A stretch of 64,000 nucleotides of DNA from positions 81,308,315-81,372,314 of the forward strand of contig NC_092628.1 in the NCBI RefSeq assembly GCF_039555335.1. The letters run 5' to 3'. This DNA comes from Amphiura filiformis. Taxonomy: Eukaryota > Echinodermata > Ophiuroidea > Amphilepidida > Amphiuridae. The notes beneath the pieces were generated by a model. It had not been told where the DNA came from. It saw nothing but the letters and a program-made list of their open reading frames with translations, and did no database searches. Made by a program: the position numbers and the translations under genes. Shown in pieces: positions 43,918 through 54,814 of the stretch. The number at the start of each line of letters is the position of its first letter. The first letter of the stretch is position 1.

Positions 43918-45917
43918 CATCATCATATTATTATCATCATATTATATTATTAAATTAACTTTGTTTATATGTTTTGTGTTACTCTCCCATTGGATTTAGT
44001 GTCATACTTTCATTGTTTTTAATTTTATCAATTGCTTGTTGACACTTGTATCCTTTTGGATCCATCCTTTGGTCGTCAGTTGGAACAAAGTTCCCGCTTT
44101 TATACATATTATAATTAATAATTAAATATAAATTTATTATTATTACTATTTATTGTTATTACTATTTTTATCATTGAATTCTAATTATTTCATTATTTTG
44201 GGTAAGCCTGCTACTAAAATATCTGGCCTGTAATATATTCTGAGAAAAAAAAATCGTTCCTCTATTTTGTTTTAAAATATCCTTTCTTTCCTTCCTTCCC
44301 ATGTTTATTATGACTTAATAAGTGCATGCCCGACGGCCCAGTACTATAAACATACTACGCCGCATTGCCGGGAGTTCAAGCAATCGATCGTGCATCAATC
44401 AACAGCATGACAGCAGCACAATACCATGGTATAAAAAGGGGCGAAAGTGCACGGGTGCGAAATAGAAAGGGGCGAAAGTGCACGGTCCGAAATTGAAAGG
44501 GTGCGAACCGTCCAGCATTCCTTCACTTGACCCAAATATAATGATTTTTATGGTGATAATCAAGTCGCACATGGAATTTTAGAGGATTTTGATAGCAGTT
44601 CCATTAAAAAAAGCTGCTATCGCCATGAGACTAAGATCTAGAAACACCCCTAAATGCCGTTTTGGGGAATTTTGCTAGCAGAATCTTTTTGATGAAAGTC
44701 AATCTTTGACAAGCTGTAACTTTGTTACAGAAAGTGCTATGACAAAAATGTTTTCAGTTTTGGCTTTCTTTACTCAAGGGCTTTAATTTGATATGTAAAA
44801 TGATGCAGTTTGATGGCAAATTTGAATTCACCTAGCATACCTACACTGTTTTACATTACTCTCAATAAATTCAGTGAATTACCGGTATTATCTTTTGCAA
44901 AATTTCTTCGCAGTTTTTATTTTTGTGCAATTTGTGGCGTAAACATGAAGTCAGGTTCTGATTGGCTAGTTGAAACATGTCATCAACACATCAGCACATC
45001 ATCATTCACTGATCTATCGCGTGACGCATCACGCAGGCCTGCGTGAATAAGCAAGTTCGATAATTCAGAACAGAGTGCATTGTGGGTAAAAGTCTGTCGG
45101 GATATCACAGCCAGGCCTCGCACAGTATTTCAATGGTGACGAACTTTGCACTTTTAAAAAAACCTTTTTAATTTTTTTTTTGCCAGTTGTTGGGTCTGAT
45201 TGTCCCCATAGAACTTTTATATAACAAACAAAGATAGTTAGAACCTACGGTACCTTGGAAGTACCAACTTTGTAAATGACAAATAAAATCACAGGAATTT
45301 CCGATCAGTCAAAGTCCATTCCCACAGCCGTCTATGGGAGGATTGTGTTATTATATCCCCAAGACTGTCCAAGAATATTACCCACAATGCACTCTGTTCT
45401 GAATTATCGAATTAGCTTATACAAGTGTACAACATGTACGAGGTGTGAAAAACTGCAAAGGATCTTTGCAAAAGGCTGTACTGAAACTTCTAAACTAGTG
45501 CTGTTGTCGAGTAGAATTTTACATCGTCAAATCTCAAGATCCGACATGTCTGACATCAGCAATACATCAATAAAGTCATTTAGTCATCGAGTTAGTGTGA
45601 TTGTTTTTAAATCATTTCAGAAACTTTCATTGTAAATTTTGTAAATCGACTCCGGGATCGACTCATAAAGATTTGTGTTGCATTTTTGTTTTTATCTCTG
45701 TGTACAGCTAATAAGCCGTCCAAGCCACCAAATTGTTAGGACAAAAGTAACCACATCAACCGGGGCAATTTTACCAAGTCCATATGTCATGAGATTTGGA
45801 ATTCCTGCAGTGTGTTTATTCATCTCACCATTCATATATTTAGGGGCTACCATGAGTAAAGAAGGGGCAGCATTTCTAGAAGAAAATGACATCTTTGTTC
45901 CTGATGACGATGATTAA
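40722..45917 (+). CDS. SMDT1: EMRE, essential MCU regulator of the mitochondrial calcium uniporter, two coding exons
   Basis: Exon 1 (40722-40772) encodes MASAVQKVLTPVLRLTS and ends at GTAAGT. Exon 2 (45708-45917) follows a TGTACAG acceptor, in phase 0. The 86-residue product matches EMRE in length and order: a basic mitochondrial presequence, then TSTGAILPSP (vertebrate TRSGAILPKP), a single membrane span (CLFISPFIYLGATMS) retaining the GxxxS motif, then EENDIFVPDDDD, the acidic tail. EMRE is an inner-membrane protein that links the MCU pore to the MICU1/2 gatekeepers and is required for uptake in animals. The start has a good context (AAAAAATGG). Just after the stop, AAA/GTGAGT at 45918-45919 and TTACAG near 46250 suggest a 3' UTR intron. 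The 4.9 kb coding intron is filled with repeats. Confidence 0.94.
41495..41550 (+). repeat. (ATT)n microsatellite
   Basis: About 17 near-perfect ATT trinucleotides. Confidence 0.9.
42990..43184 (+). repeat. (TTTC)n microsatellite, about 195 bp
   Basis: Nearly pure TTTC tetranucleotides with a few interruptions, giving spurious F/L/S-rich and K/E/R-rich open frames on the two strands. Confidence 0.95.
43325..43755. mobile_element. PIF/Harbinger-type MITE, complete reference copy
   Basis: Terminal inverted repeats GGGGCTGTGCAATAATTATG and AATAATTATTGCACAGCCCC are flanked by TTA on both sides, although the flank is itself an ATT repeat. The interior has G-runs followed by GGCAAG-ATTTTTGGC units. 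Related pieces are at 4027, 32497, 56305 and 57313. Confidence 0.85.
43760..43960 (+). repeat. (ATT)n/(ATC)n microsatellite tract
   Basis: Two blocks of TTA/TTATCA repeats separated by a TTAAATTAACTTTGTTTATA segment that occurs twice. Confidence 0.9.
45056..45412. mobile_element. Foldback MITE in the EMRE intron
   Basis: TTCGATAATTCAGAACAGAG, then TGCATTGTGGGTAA, at the left has its exact complement at the right end (TTACCCACAATGCA, CTCTGTTCTGAATTATCGAA). It lies about 300 bp before EMRE exon 2. Confidence 0.85.
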
Positions 45918-46260
45918 AGTGAGTACATGTATAAAGTTGATTTGAAGTTAATATTTGAAGGTATAATAATTACATTAATCTTGACAATATTTTAATATTG
46001 CTAATTGGCTGTACAAAATTGAGTTTTTCTTTCAAATTCTCAAATTCTGTATATTTTAAGTCTTACCTCAACATATTCTTCTGCTGCATGTTTGCACCAC
46101 TAAAAGTTTAGATTAACAGCCAACAAACTCTTTAGGGAAAAACATGAATTAAAATAGTAAGGATACAAACTTACACAAATGCCTAATGCACAGATGTAAT
46201 GAATCAAAATGTTCTTACTCTTTTTTATTTTTTCATATATTTAACTTACAGGTTGTATAC
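45918..46260 (+). other. Probable 3' UTR intron and final non-coding exon start of EMRE
   Basis: The stop codon is followed at once by a donor (AAA/GTGAGTAC, 45919) and an acceptor TTAACTTACAG/GT lies near 46250. The sequence after it has no open frame. Confidence 0.4.
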
Positions 46261-46437
46261 TGACTACAACAGCTACATCAAGATGTGATCAACACACAGC
46301 ACTAAGAAAATAGTTTGTTTATATTTCACTCGTAGACTTCTTAGAGACTTATGTTTCTTTGGAAGACCAGAATTCTTCTCATCTAATATTTACTCAACCC
46401 TTCTTTGACAAAAGGTTGTATTTAAATACTTACTTCC

Positions 46438-46801
46438 ATTGGGCTATTCCAGAAATTAATGGCACCCCCTAGAGAAGATATGTAAGTTTGTACCATAAAT
46501 TTTTTGGAACCAAAATTTTATCCAAAAAAATGGGAATTCCCATTTTGACAATAAAATGATTTAAAAAATTGGGAATTCCCAGTGTCCTTAAAGAAGACAG
46601 GCAAATTTTTGCCAAAATTTTTGGCAATTCCCAAGCCTAAAATAAAAAGATGTCTTTTTCTTGGGAATTCCCATGTCTTCTTTAGGGTTGTGAAAATAAT
46701 GACCATTTCTATTTTGGGAATTCCCAGAGCAAAAAATGGTGAAAATTTTGGGAATCCCATGTCTTCTCTCTAGGGTGCCTTTAATTTCTGGAATAGCCCA
46801 T
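46438..46801. mobile_element. Foldback MITE with repeated GGGAATTCCCA palindromes
   Basis: Ends TGGGCTATTCCAGAAATTAA...GGCACC and GGTGCC...TTAATTTCTGGAATAGCCCA are inverted repeats. Between them the palindrome GGGAATTCCCA recurs about five times with AAATTTTTGG-like spacers. Confidence 0.85.
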
Positions 46802-46917
46802 TATATTTACATGTACATCATGCTTTCCTTCAGTATTGATCTGCAATTATCACATAAATCTGCATAAGTCCAAGTAGGTCTGGAAATAAAGGTCGACCAG
46901 TCTCACTCGATAAATTT

Positions 46918-48636
46918 TCTATTGTCTGTCCAATTAACTTAGACACCCAGTTTTTGTTACTTATTTGAAAAAATATCCACTTTCAAAGAAAGTTATGAAA
47001 GAAAGGTGTTAACATTCGCTGAGACCTAACGGGATTTTTGTGTTTCCAAAGCATTGAGTGAGAGTTTACCATTAATTCTATTGAAATTGGAAGGTTTTTC
47101 TCAACACTTTAAAAATAATCCGGTAGAAGTTGGGTACCATTATTTTGGAAGGTCTCATTATACAGATTTGTAGGTATTGTGATTTTGGATAGTGAATGGA
47201 TGAATAGTAAATTAATTATACTCCTCACCAAAAACATTTTATAAAAATGAAAAATATAATTCAGTTCATAAAATGCAGACAGTGTTTCTAATTGGCATAT
47301 TTATTCTTAGTGTATTAACTCAGTGATCCAAGCTGTCCCTCAACCAATTACAACAATTCGGCGCGGTATTTGAATCTTGTTCTGTGCATGCTTTTGGCTT
47401 GGCCCAATTCCAAGAAAATACAAATTGTATGCTCTATGAATGTTCTGATGTTATTGGTGAGGAGTATAATTCACAATACACTCCAGACACATAGTAACTT
47501 GCCCTATCATTTGTTATAGTGCACCAACTATGACATCTTTTGAGTTATAGAGGCCTTGCATGTGACGTATCATCCCGTAAATATGGCGGACTACTCAAAT
47601 GCATTCAACAAAAGCAGCATAATTGCAATCTACCGTGACAGTTCGTCTCACACACATAACCCTGCACTACGATCAAATAGGTTGATGACAACATTTGATT
47701 GAATGGACTGCACTCCGCCATAACTACGGTGAAGGACACGGTTCAAATCCTTTGTTTGGAGCCAATCGATAAAATGATGCAGGGCCTCTATACGCTGGCG
47801 AAGTTACGTAATAATCGGATTAACTACCATAGCAATAGGTGAAAACAAATTTTGAATATACCGCGCTGCACTGGTACGTTCACCGGTACCTCTGCATTGA
47901 ACCATATCATGCTGATCACTTGCACCTGTAAGATTAGTATCTTTGAAAAGACAAGTATTGTAATCAATCTATGATTGCAGACATACACAGGTGATGAGTT
48001 TAACCTGCTCATAGTGCAGCGCGATATGTTCAAAATTGTTTTCACCTATTGCTATGGTAATTAATCCGATTAATTACGTAACTTCGCCAGCGTATAGAGG
48101 TTGTGCATGAAATTATTGATTAGCTCCAAACAAAGGATTTGAACCGGTGTCCTTCACCGAAATCATGGCACAGTGCAGTCCATTCAATCAAATATTGTCA
48201 TCAACCTATTTGATCATAGTGTATTTTTTATGCGTGTGAGACGACCTCTCGCGGTAGATGCAAATGTGCTTTTGTTGAATGCATTTGAGTAGACCGCCAT
48301 TATTGTGAATTGGTAAAAGGATCAAAGAAAAAAGGGTGGCATCACTAATCAATATGCATGTTCAAACACCCCTTACTGTAAATAGATTATCCCATCAAAA
48401 GTTTCAAGTCATTAGGAATATTCGGCTGGACCCAGATATCTTGCTGTAAATCGATCAAAATTGAATAAAAGTAGACAAGGAAGAATATTTTTCATCGCCT
48501 TACTAATAATTTCTGTTAGGTCTGACCGTGTTTAGCAACTTTTCTTTCATGACTTTTTGCCAAAGTGAAAACTTTTCGAAATATATCCTAAAAACCGGGT
48601 GTCTAAGTTATTTGGACAGACAATAGTCTTGTGTGA
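46918..48636. mobile_element. 1.7 kb inverted-repeat element containing a second large foldback
   Basis: CTATTGTCTGTCCAATTAAC, then TTAGACACCCAGTTTTT, at the left pairs with AAAAACCGGGTGTCTAAGTT, then GGACAGACAATAG, at the right; arms are about 120 bp. The interior includes the foldback at 47560-48310. No transposase frame. Confidence 0.82.
47560..48310. repeat. Foldback with arms of about 310 bp
   Basis: The left arm (47560-47880) contains ATGGCGGACTACTCAAATGC, GAATGGACTGCACT and GGCGAAGTTACGTAATAATC; the right arm (48010-48310) contains their complements in reverse order. The spacer is about 130 bp and AT-rich. Confidence 0.88.
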
Positions 48637-49980
48637 TCAAGTACGGTACTGTCATTTACATTTCAGAGTATTTACAAGATTGCCCTACCCCAACCATAAA
48701 CCCTAACCATAACTGGACTCAAGTCAAGCGAATTGTACCCAGTCCCACAATTGTACAGGTCTACATTTCTTTACAGTACATGTAGCTTGTATTTAGTGAA
48801 GCAAGGTACAGGAATGAAAGTGGCAAACTGTTGCAGTAGGAAATATGGTATGTTTAAAAACATACATTTGTCATAGAAGGGTCTTCTTGTGTAGTCAAGA
48901 TTTAGTGAGTGTTTTCATTTTCAACCATGATTGTTAAAATGAAACTTTACCTGAATGATTTTGCTGTAACCATGTTGCTGTAAATGTCATGAAGAATATT
49001 TTGTTTCCTGTTACATACAGGGGTGTAGTTCTAGCAGAGTTTGAGTGCCAAACAGCAATTTACATAAGCAATGATATTTTACCAATACTGGACACGTCAA
49101 GGATAATTTTAGTAAAATACACTGTAATGTTGTTTGAGTGGTGGCTCCAGTATTGAAATCAACCAATAGTGGTAGGCTCTAGAAGTTGGTGGTGGGCTCC
49201 AACACTCACCATAGCTACAACCCTGGTGACATCATATCATTGTTGAAAATGAAAATATGAAAAAAAAATCATTGATATTGAGATGTATTTAGCACCATGT
49301 ATAAATCTGTGTATATTATAGCAATTAAATAATATTATTAATTATGTACAGTAAAAGCTAATCAAATTTGATTGTTGATATGCAACTATTTATTAAACAT
49401 TTTGAGATGATTATTGTATCTGATATGCTGGTAAAGAAAAACTAAACACAGGTTTGTTTTTATATAACATGATTATATGTGACCCGCTCTGACAAAACTA
49501 GGAACAAGTCGCATTTTTGACATTTCATAATTTGAATAAAAATGTAAGCACTAGACAATAAGCTTTAAAAATGATACCAAAATTATATGATTAGCATCAA
49601 TACTTTTCAAGATATGGATAATTTTGTAAATGATAACCTTGATATTTTTGCTAAATTGCTACACAATTTTATCAATTTGCTACACAATTTTGGAGTTGAG
49701 TAGCATTTTATGCCATAGTCTTACACACTGAAGTATGTGAATGTACAAATGTACCAAGAGAAAAGTAATGAAATTTTGCTACGCATAAAAAATGCTTAAT
49801 TCCAACACTGTTAATGGGCCAATTAGTTTCCTGTCTTACACAGGATTGAATGGGGATTATCATAGTTCAACTGTTATATATTGATTAAATAAACCTCTAT
49901 TTAAGTACCGTATTCGTCTGAGTATAGTCCCACATTCGAGTATAATCCCACCCCCCATTTTTCGAAAAATTTCAGAAATT
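48637..49980. other. Non-coding, no supported feature
   Basis: No exon or element could be recognised. CTACACAATTTTATCAATTTG is partly duplicated near 49660-49690. Confidence 0.5.
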
Positions 49981-50002
49981 GTAAAAAAAAAAAAAAAAAA
50001 AA

Positions 50003-50163
50003 TCAAGATATTTTGTAATATGAAAATTGATCATTTGCATTCATGTCATACTCTATTAATGATTTCAAAATGCATTGAATTTGAATGCATTTTGAAATCA
50101 TTAATAGAGTATGACATGAAAACAAAGTATCAATTTTCATATTAAAAATACAAAATATCTTGG
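50003..50163. repeat. Long hairpin with a 36-bp perfect stem
   Basis: TCATGTCATACTCTATTAAT...TTTCAAAATGCATT is followed by a 7-base loop and the exact complement. A further imperfect stem (TCAAGATATTTTGTAATATG / CATATTAAAAATACAAAATA) extends it to about 160 bp. A pure A-run of about 20 bases precedes it. Confidence 0.9.
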
Positions 50164-50787
50164 AATTTTTTATTTATTTTTTTATTTATTTATTTTTTTT
50201 AGGTCAACCATGAATGATCCTAGCATCTAGGTCTAGGTCCAGGGACACTCCAAAACCGGAAAAAAATAAACTTAAAAAAAAATAAAAATACCAATACGGT
50301 ATTTAATAATAACTTTCAGGGATTTGAAAGTCCACTTAGTACCACAGTCAAATACTATGAAATTAAGAATTCCAAAATTTTTTTTTTTTTTTTAATGGGA
50401 ATGTCATCTTTAAAGGCCTATAATTCAAAAACATGTCTGGCGATTTGTTCTGGGTTTTGTTAGAGCTGGTCTCATATAGCTTTCTATGATGTTGTCGTTG
50501 GAGAAAAGTAAATGTGACTTGCATAATTGAGAAGATATCAACTGTAAATGTAAGATGGATGGCCAAAGTGTTGAAATTTGAGTATATTTTTTATGGTACA
50601 CACACCATGCATACAAATTAATTGTAACAGCCATTGGCCAATCAATCTAGTGGTGAAAACTGATCATTATTACAGACACTTTTAACTAGAAATTTGGTAT
50701 GTGCATAGTGTGCATACTTCAACAAGTTAGGGTCATGTTTTGATCTAATCTCATGTTTTCAACTGAGGTATAGTTTTTCTGCATTTA

Positions 50788-51039
50788 GGCCTAAAAAAAT
50801 TGTTTGATTGGCGTATCATGAAAAAAATTACGGTAGGTCAGTTGGCAATTTTGTTCTTTAAATTTTTTTTTAAAAACACATTTTAAGCAGTAAATTGCAC
50901 ATGATAAAGGCCTTGGAACTTTTTCATTCCCTTCTTTTTTATTTATTTTTTTTATTTTTCTAAAAGAAAAAAGTCTAGGTCAGGTCAGGCCTATTTTTAG
51001 GTAGGTCAGGTTACGCCAATCAAACAATTTTTTTAGGCC
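50788..51039. mobile_element. PIF/Harbinger-type MITE (TTTGATTGGCGTA family), copy 2
   Basis: GGCCTAAAAAAATTGTTTGA and TCAAACAATTTTTTTAGGCC are perfect ends, flanked by TTA at 50785-50787 and 51040-51042. Confidence 0.88.
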
Positions 51040-51569
51040 TTATGCTATTTAATAAGAAGTACGAAATTAATAACTGTGATTGTCCAGTATTTATGCTATT
51101 TGAATGAATTATGCTTTGCATTTTAAGGTCTTGAATTTCACCATTTCGCAGTAATTGTAGTGATAGAAGTATAAATATAAAAACGGTAAAAATAATGTTC
51201 TATAAAACTTAAGGTGAATTGCAGTCACATCATACATTATTCCTACATGGAATAGTACACATGTAGTAAGGCAGAAAATCAAACTGAATTACTGTGTGTG
51301 TTCAGATATGTTCTCTACCTTACATGGATGCCATTGCCAATCACCCTATATTCTTATTACTAGACAAATAATTTGTTCTAGTGATTTAGATCCGAGGCCA
51401 AACTCGCTCACCCTTAATCAGACTATTGGTGTTTGAGATCCTTGGGCACGCTTTATGAAATTTGTTGTCTTGTGCGGTATTTTTAACTTTTTAATCTCTT
51501 TTCAACTTTCACACAAACCCAGGAAATCTACTGTTACTTTGCTTTAACATGACATCAATGACAGGTATC

Positions 51570-51935
51570 AGTGGCGTACCGTGGCCGCCCCAACCCCGGG
51601 GGGCTGAAGAAGAAACAATTTTGCCGCCTTCCTTAACAGCCCGAAAAGGTTGACCCAATTTTTTTCACGGTCGTTTTAAAAAGTGAAGAGCAAAAAAAAA
51701 AAAAAAAAAAAAAAAGGATTTTTTGCACTAGCGCCCTAAAAGCAACGTTTTTCAAAAATGTTTATGCTTTTTCAATTTTTTGCGCCCTTTTTTCTTTGCT
51801 AATTCGTTTTTCCGCCCCCTTCGTTTTTGCCGTCCCTGTTTTTGCCGCCCTTCTTCTTCCGCCGCCCTTCGCTTTTGCCGCCTCTACTTTGACCCCGGGG
51901 GCTGGCGCCCCAAACCCAAAATACGCGCATGGGTA
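51570..51935. mobile_element. Degenerate MITE (CAGTGGCG... ends)
   Basis: CAGTGGCGTACCGTGGCCGC...CCCCGGGGGGCTG at the left and CCCCGGGGGCTGGCGCCCC...CGCGCATGG at the right are imperfect inverted repeats. The centre is rich in TTTTTGCCGCC units. Confidence 0.6.
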
Positions 51936-52119
51936 TATACAAAAGAGGACTACCACTTATTATATAGACTAGAATTGATGCTATTACTATGTGTGCATTT
52001 ATTAGAGTACTCAACTGTTTATCATGTTTTGCAGGTTTGGATTAAATGAGAAAATTGTTGTATCCAGTTTAATAACCTGGTTATGTGAATATAAATCGAT
52101 GTGTATTTCAGAACTAGTA

Positions 52120-53478
52120 GACCTGGGAGCGATTTTTTTTTCCACGACAAGGATGCGTAATAGGACTCTCATACACAGGTATATAGTATACGCTCTACAT
52201 AGTTGAGTGACCACCACTGTACGCATAGTATTCGTACAAGAGACTCACCATGCTCACAACGATACCATGCAGTGGTATTATAGTGCAAGTGGAGGGGAAA
52301 CACGCTGACCGCATGTAAGAATGTCTATTTATTTATATAGGCCTAAATAGTCACAACACTCATGCGATTTAATACTCAACAAATTAATATTTAATAATTG
52401 TATTGCTAAAGAGAGCTAACATTGATCCTATATAATGTGAAATCAAAAGGTAAACTAAAATCTGGAAGTATTTGTAATATTTTTGGGAAAAGTTGCAAGA
52501 AAAATCATCCCAACTTCATCTATGCGTGCTGCAGTGCAGACTTGTGCAGCAACCTTGATAAATGCTGTTTTGATGTAAATACTGGAGCCATAGAACTTGT
52601 GACCATGCATGTATTACTATTTATGCCATGTATTACTATTTATATTAAACTCAATTATATTTACATCTATCCATATTCGTTCTTTCCCTTCTTTCTTCAA
52701 CTGGGTCTTCAACCTGTTGAGTTAAGTTGAGTTTATTTATGGTATAACAGCAACAATGAAGAAAACAGCAACAATGAAATGTTACAACGACGATCATTCG
52801 CTGAGCCCCTGCATTGGCGCGATATTGGTGCTTGGTCGTATAAAAATCTACGATGAGCATGCACGAAGCGATGAAAAGTTGACCTTACGACAACAACGAA
52901 ATGCTCCATAGACTTGTGTGCAAAATTTCATCGTTGTCGTTAAGTTTCATTGTTGTCGTTGAATATCCGATACGGCTTGCGGTACAAACATGTAGGTACA
53001 CCCCAACAATCACAACAACAACAACGTCCTATTGCTACATGTACATGTATCTCAAAAGTATTAACTGGAAGAATACCATCACATTAAATCTGTAACACTT
53101 ATCAAGATTGTAGAGACATAGGCCCTGGTATTATGATATATTTAACGGAAACATTTTAAGAATGATCTAAATAAAAACCTCATTTAATTTTCAAAGTATA
53201 TACACAAATGCTTCGGCCTGTGGGTGTGTGTCATGATACTACTACACATACAACTTGTATTACAAGTCACAGCGATGTCAATGTGTGATGTTGATACGTG
53301 GTAGCGCATGGGATATTCTCCACTGGTATTGCTGTGAGCATGGTGAGTCTCTTGTACAAATACTATGCGTGCAGTGGTGGTCACTCAACTATGTGGAGCG
53401 TATACTATATAACTGTGTATGAGAGTCCTATTACGCATCCTTGTCGTGGAAAAAAAAATCGCGACCTGGGACTAGTAG
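52120..53478. mobile_element. 1.36 kb element with highly similar inverted ends of about 150 bp
   Basis: The left end (CTAGTAGACCTGGGAGCG, CCACGACAAGGATGCGTAAT, GTGACCACCACTG) is mirrored at the right end (CAGTGGTGGTCAC, ATTACGCATCCTTGTCGTGG, CGCGACCTGGGACTAGTAG) with only a few differences. The interior holds one short cysteine-rich open frame (52422-52730) and no transposase. Confidence 0.83.
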
Positions 53479-53559
53479 ACCTGGAACTGAGTTGCAGGGT
53501 AGTACGTTTATTTTAAAATTAAATTAATCCAGGAATTCTGACATGTGCATTGATCATAT

Positions 53560-53815
53560 GTGACACGATCAAGGGAAATGAGTCGGATGTCGCTAATATT
53601 GTTTTTGAGATATTGGCAAAAACAGAGTTGAAATTCTTTTGTTTTATATTGTTTTTAGCCATTGATATACTGCTCATAACTCGGTAACCAGATGTCCGAT
53701 TTTGATGGGGTTAGCACCCAAATGTAGCATTTGTAAGCTGCCAGAAAGTGATGTAAAAATTTTCTAGTTGAAAATTGCCGACATGGGACTCATTCCCCTT
53801 GATCCTGTCACATAT
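53560..53815. mobile_element. TA-target MITE (TGTGACACGATCAAGGGAA ends)
   Basis: TGTGACACGATCAAGGGAAA, then TGAGTC, pairs with GACTCATTCCCCTTGATCCT, then GTCACA, with TA beside each end. GGATGTCGC near the left end links it to the 6904-7155 element. Confidence 0.85.
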
Positions 53816-54140
53816 ATGTTCAACCTTGAAACTTGAAAGCAAAGTTTATCAACTACTGGGGTTGCTGATAATGTACATTTCCATCATAATAGAAAATAAA
53901 AGTTTTTATTGAAATGAAAATGGATACTGTTTAATAAGTTATTGAGGAGTTGCATTGTTAGCAGTTAAAATTGTAAAATGCTTAATTCCAACACTGCCTG
54001 ACTTGTCCCACAACCCCCCCCCCCCACCCCCATTGTGCTGGCCTAATTATTGTGATCATATAGGTAATATAACAACAGTAAACAGAAAGTTGTGCATTAT
54101 TTGAATACTCCACATATTTGGGACAAAATAACAATAATTA

Positions 54141-54378
54141 GGCCTCAAAAAATAAATTGTTTGATTGGCGTAACAAAAAATTAGGGTAGGGAGGTCATGA
54201 TTTTTTTTTACTTTTTAAGCTGTAAATTGCGTTCAATAAAGGCATCTTTTTTAAAAATTTATTTTAATTTTTTAATTTCTTTTTCTTTTTTTTTTTTTTT
54301 TTACAAAAAAGTCTAGGGTCGGGCCTACTTAAGGGTCGGTCGCGTTACACCAATCAAACTATTTTTTTTTTTGAGGCC
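54141..54378. mobile_element. PIF/Harbinger-type MITE (TTTGATTGGCGTAA family), copy 3
   Basis: GGCCTCAAAAAATAAATTGT and TATTTTTTTTTTTGAGGCC ends, flanked by TTA (54138-54140, 54379-54381). Confidence 0.85.
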
Positions 54379-54814
54379 TTAGGTGATCAGTGATGAGAGA
54401 GAAAAGTAGTTGGGCTCTGCATGCAAAAGGCAAAACATGATCAATTTACACTTGACAGATGTAAATAACAATGTGCATAGCTATAAATACTTCATTGTAA
54501 GGGTCTCTTGTCACTCATCATGTGGTGTACCATTCTATTGCGCCCAAATTCCCCCAAAGGAGTTTCTATAATTAGCTTGTAATGGCTTACTGACAATGTT
54601 TTCACGCCCCCATTTCACTCCCAAACATACAATCAATCAAACAGGTTTACTTCCGGTATATGACGTCATGGCCGGGTGTGGTATGGTTGGGTTATCAGTG
54701 TTGCCAAGTATTCGTATTTGTCGCACAAACACAGGTGTCGGCCAGGGGATAGCTATAAAGAATGTGCCATTGCAGCTAAGATTGTTCCAGAAGAAGGGTG
54801 CCTGACTGCCTGGT

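Larger units (their letters stand above)
41030..44503. mobile_element. 3.5 kb inverted-repeat element in the EMRE intron
   Basis: Ends GGACGGTTCGCACCCTTTCA and TGAAAGGGTGCGAACCGTCC start terminal arms of about 140 bp. Each arm carries two direct copies of TTTCGGACC(C)GTGCACTTTCGCCCC-like sequence and then the AATCGATCGTGCATCAATCA segment near the inner end. The interior has no transposase frame; it contains microsatellites and a nested MITE. The target duplication is not clear. Confidence 0.82.

Noticed and set aside
43599-43958. 119-codon open frame ending in long I/L runs
   Set aside because: It crosses the end of a MITE and an ATT microsatellite; no domain is visible.
45276-45635. 119-codon open frame upstream of EMRE exon 2
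   Set aside because: It spans the right arm of a foldback MITE and ordinary intron sequence.
52422-52730. 102-codon frame with CCSADLCSN, like the end of a Ly6/three-finger domain
   Set aside because: Too short, without the other cysteines of the fold, and inside an inverted-repeat element; kept only as a possibility in the findings.
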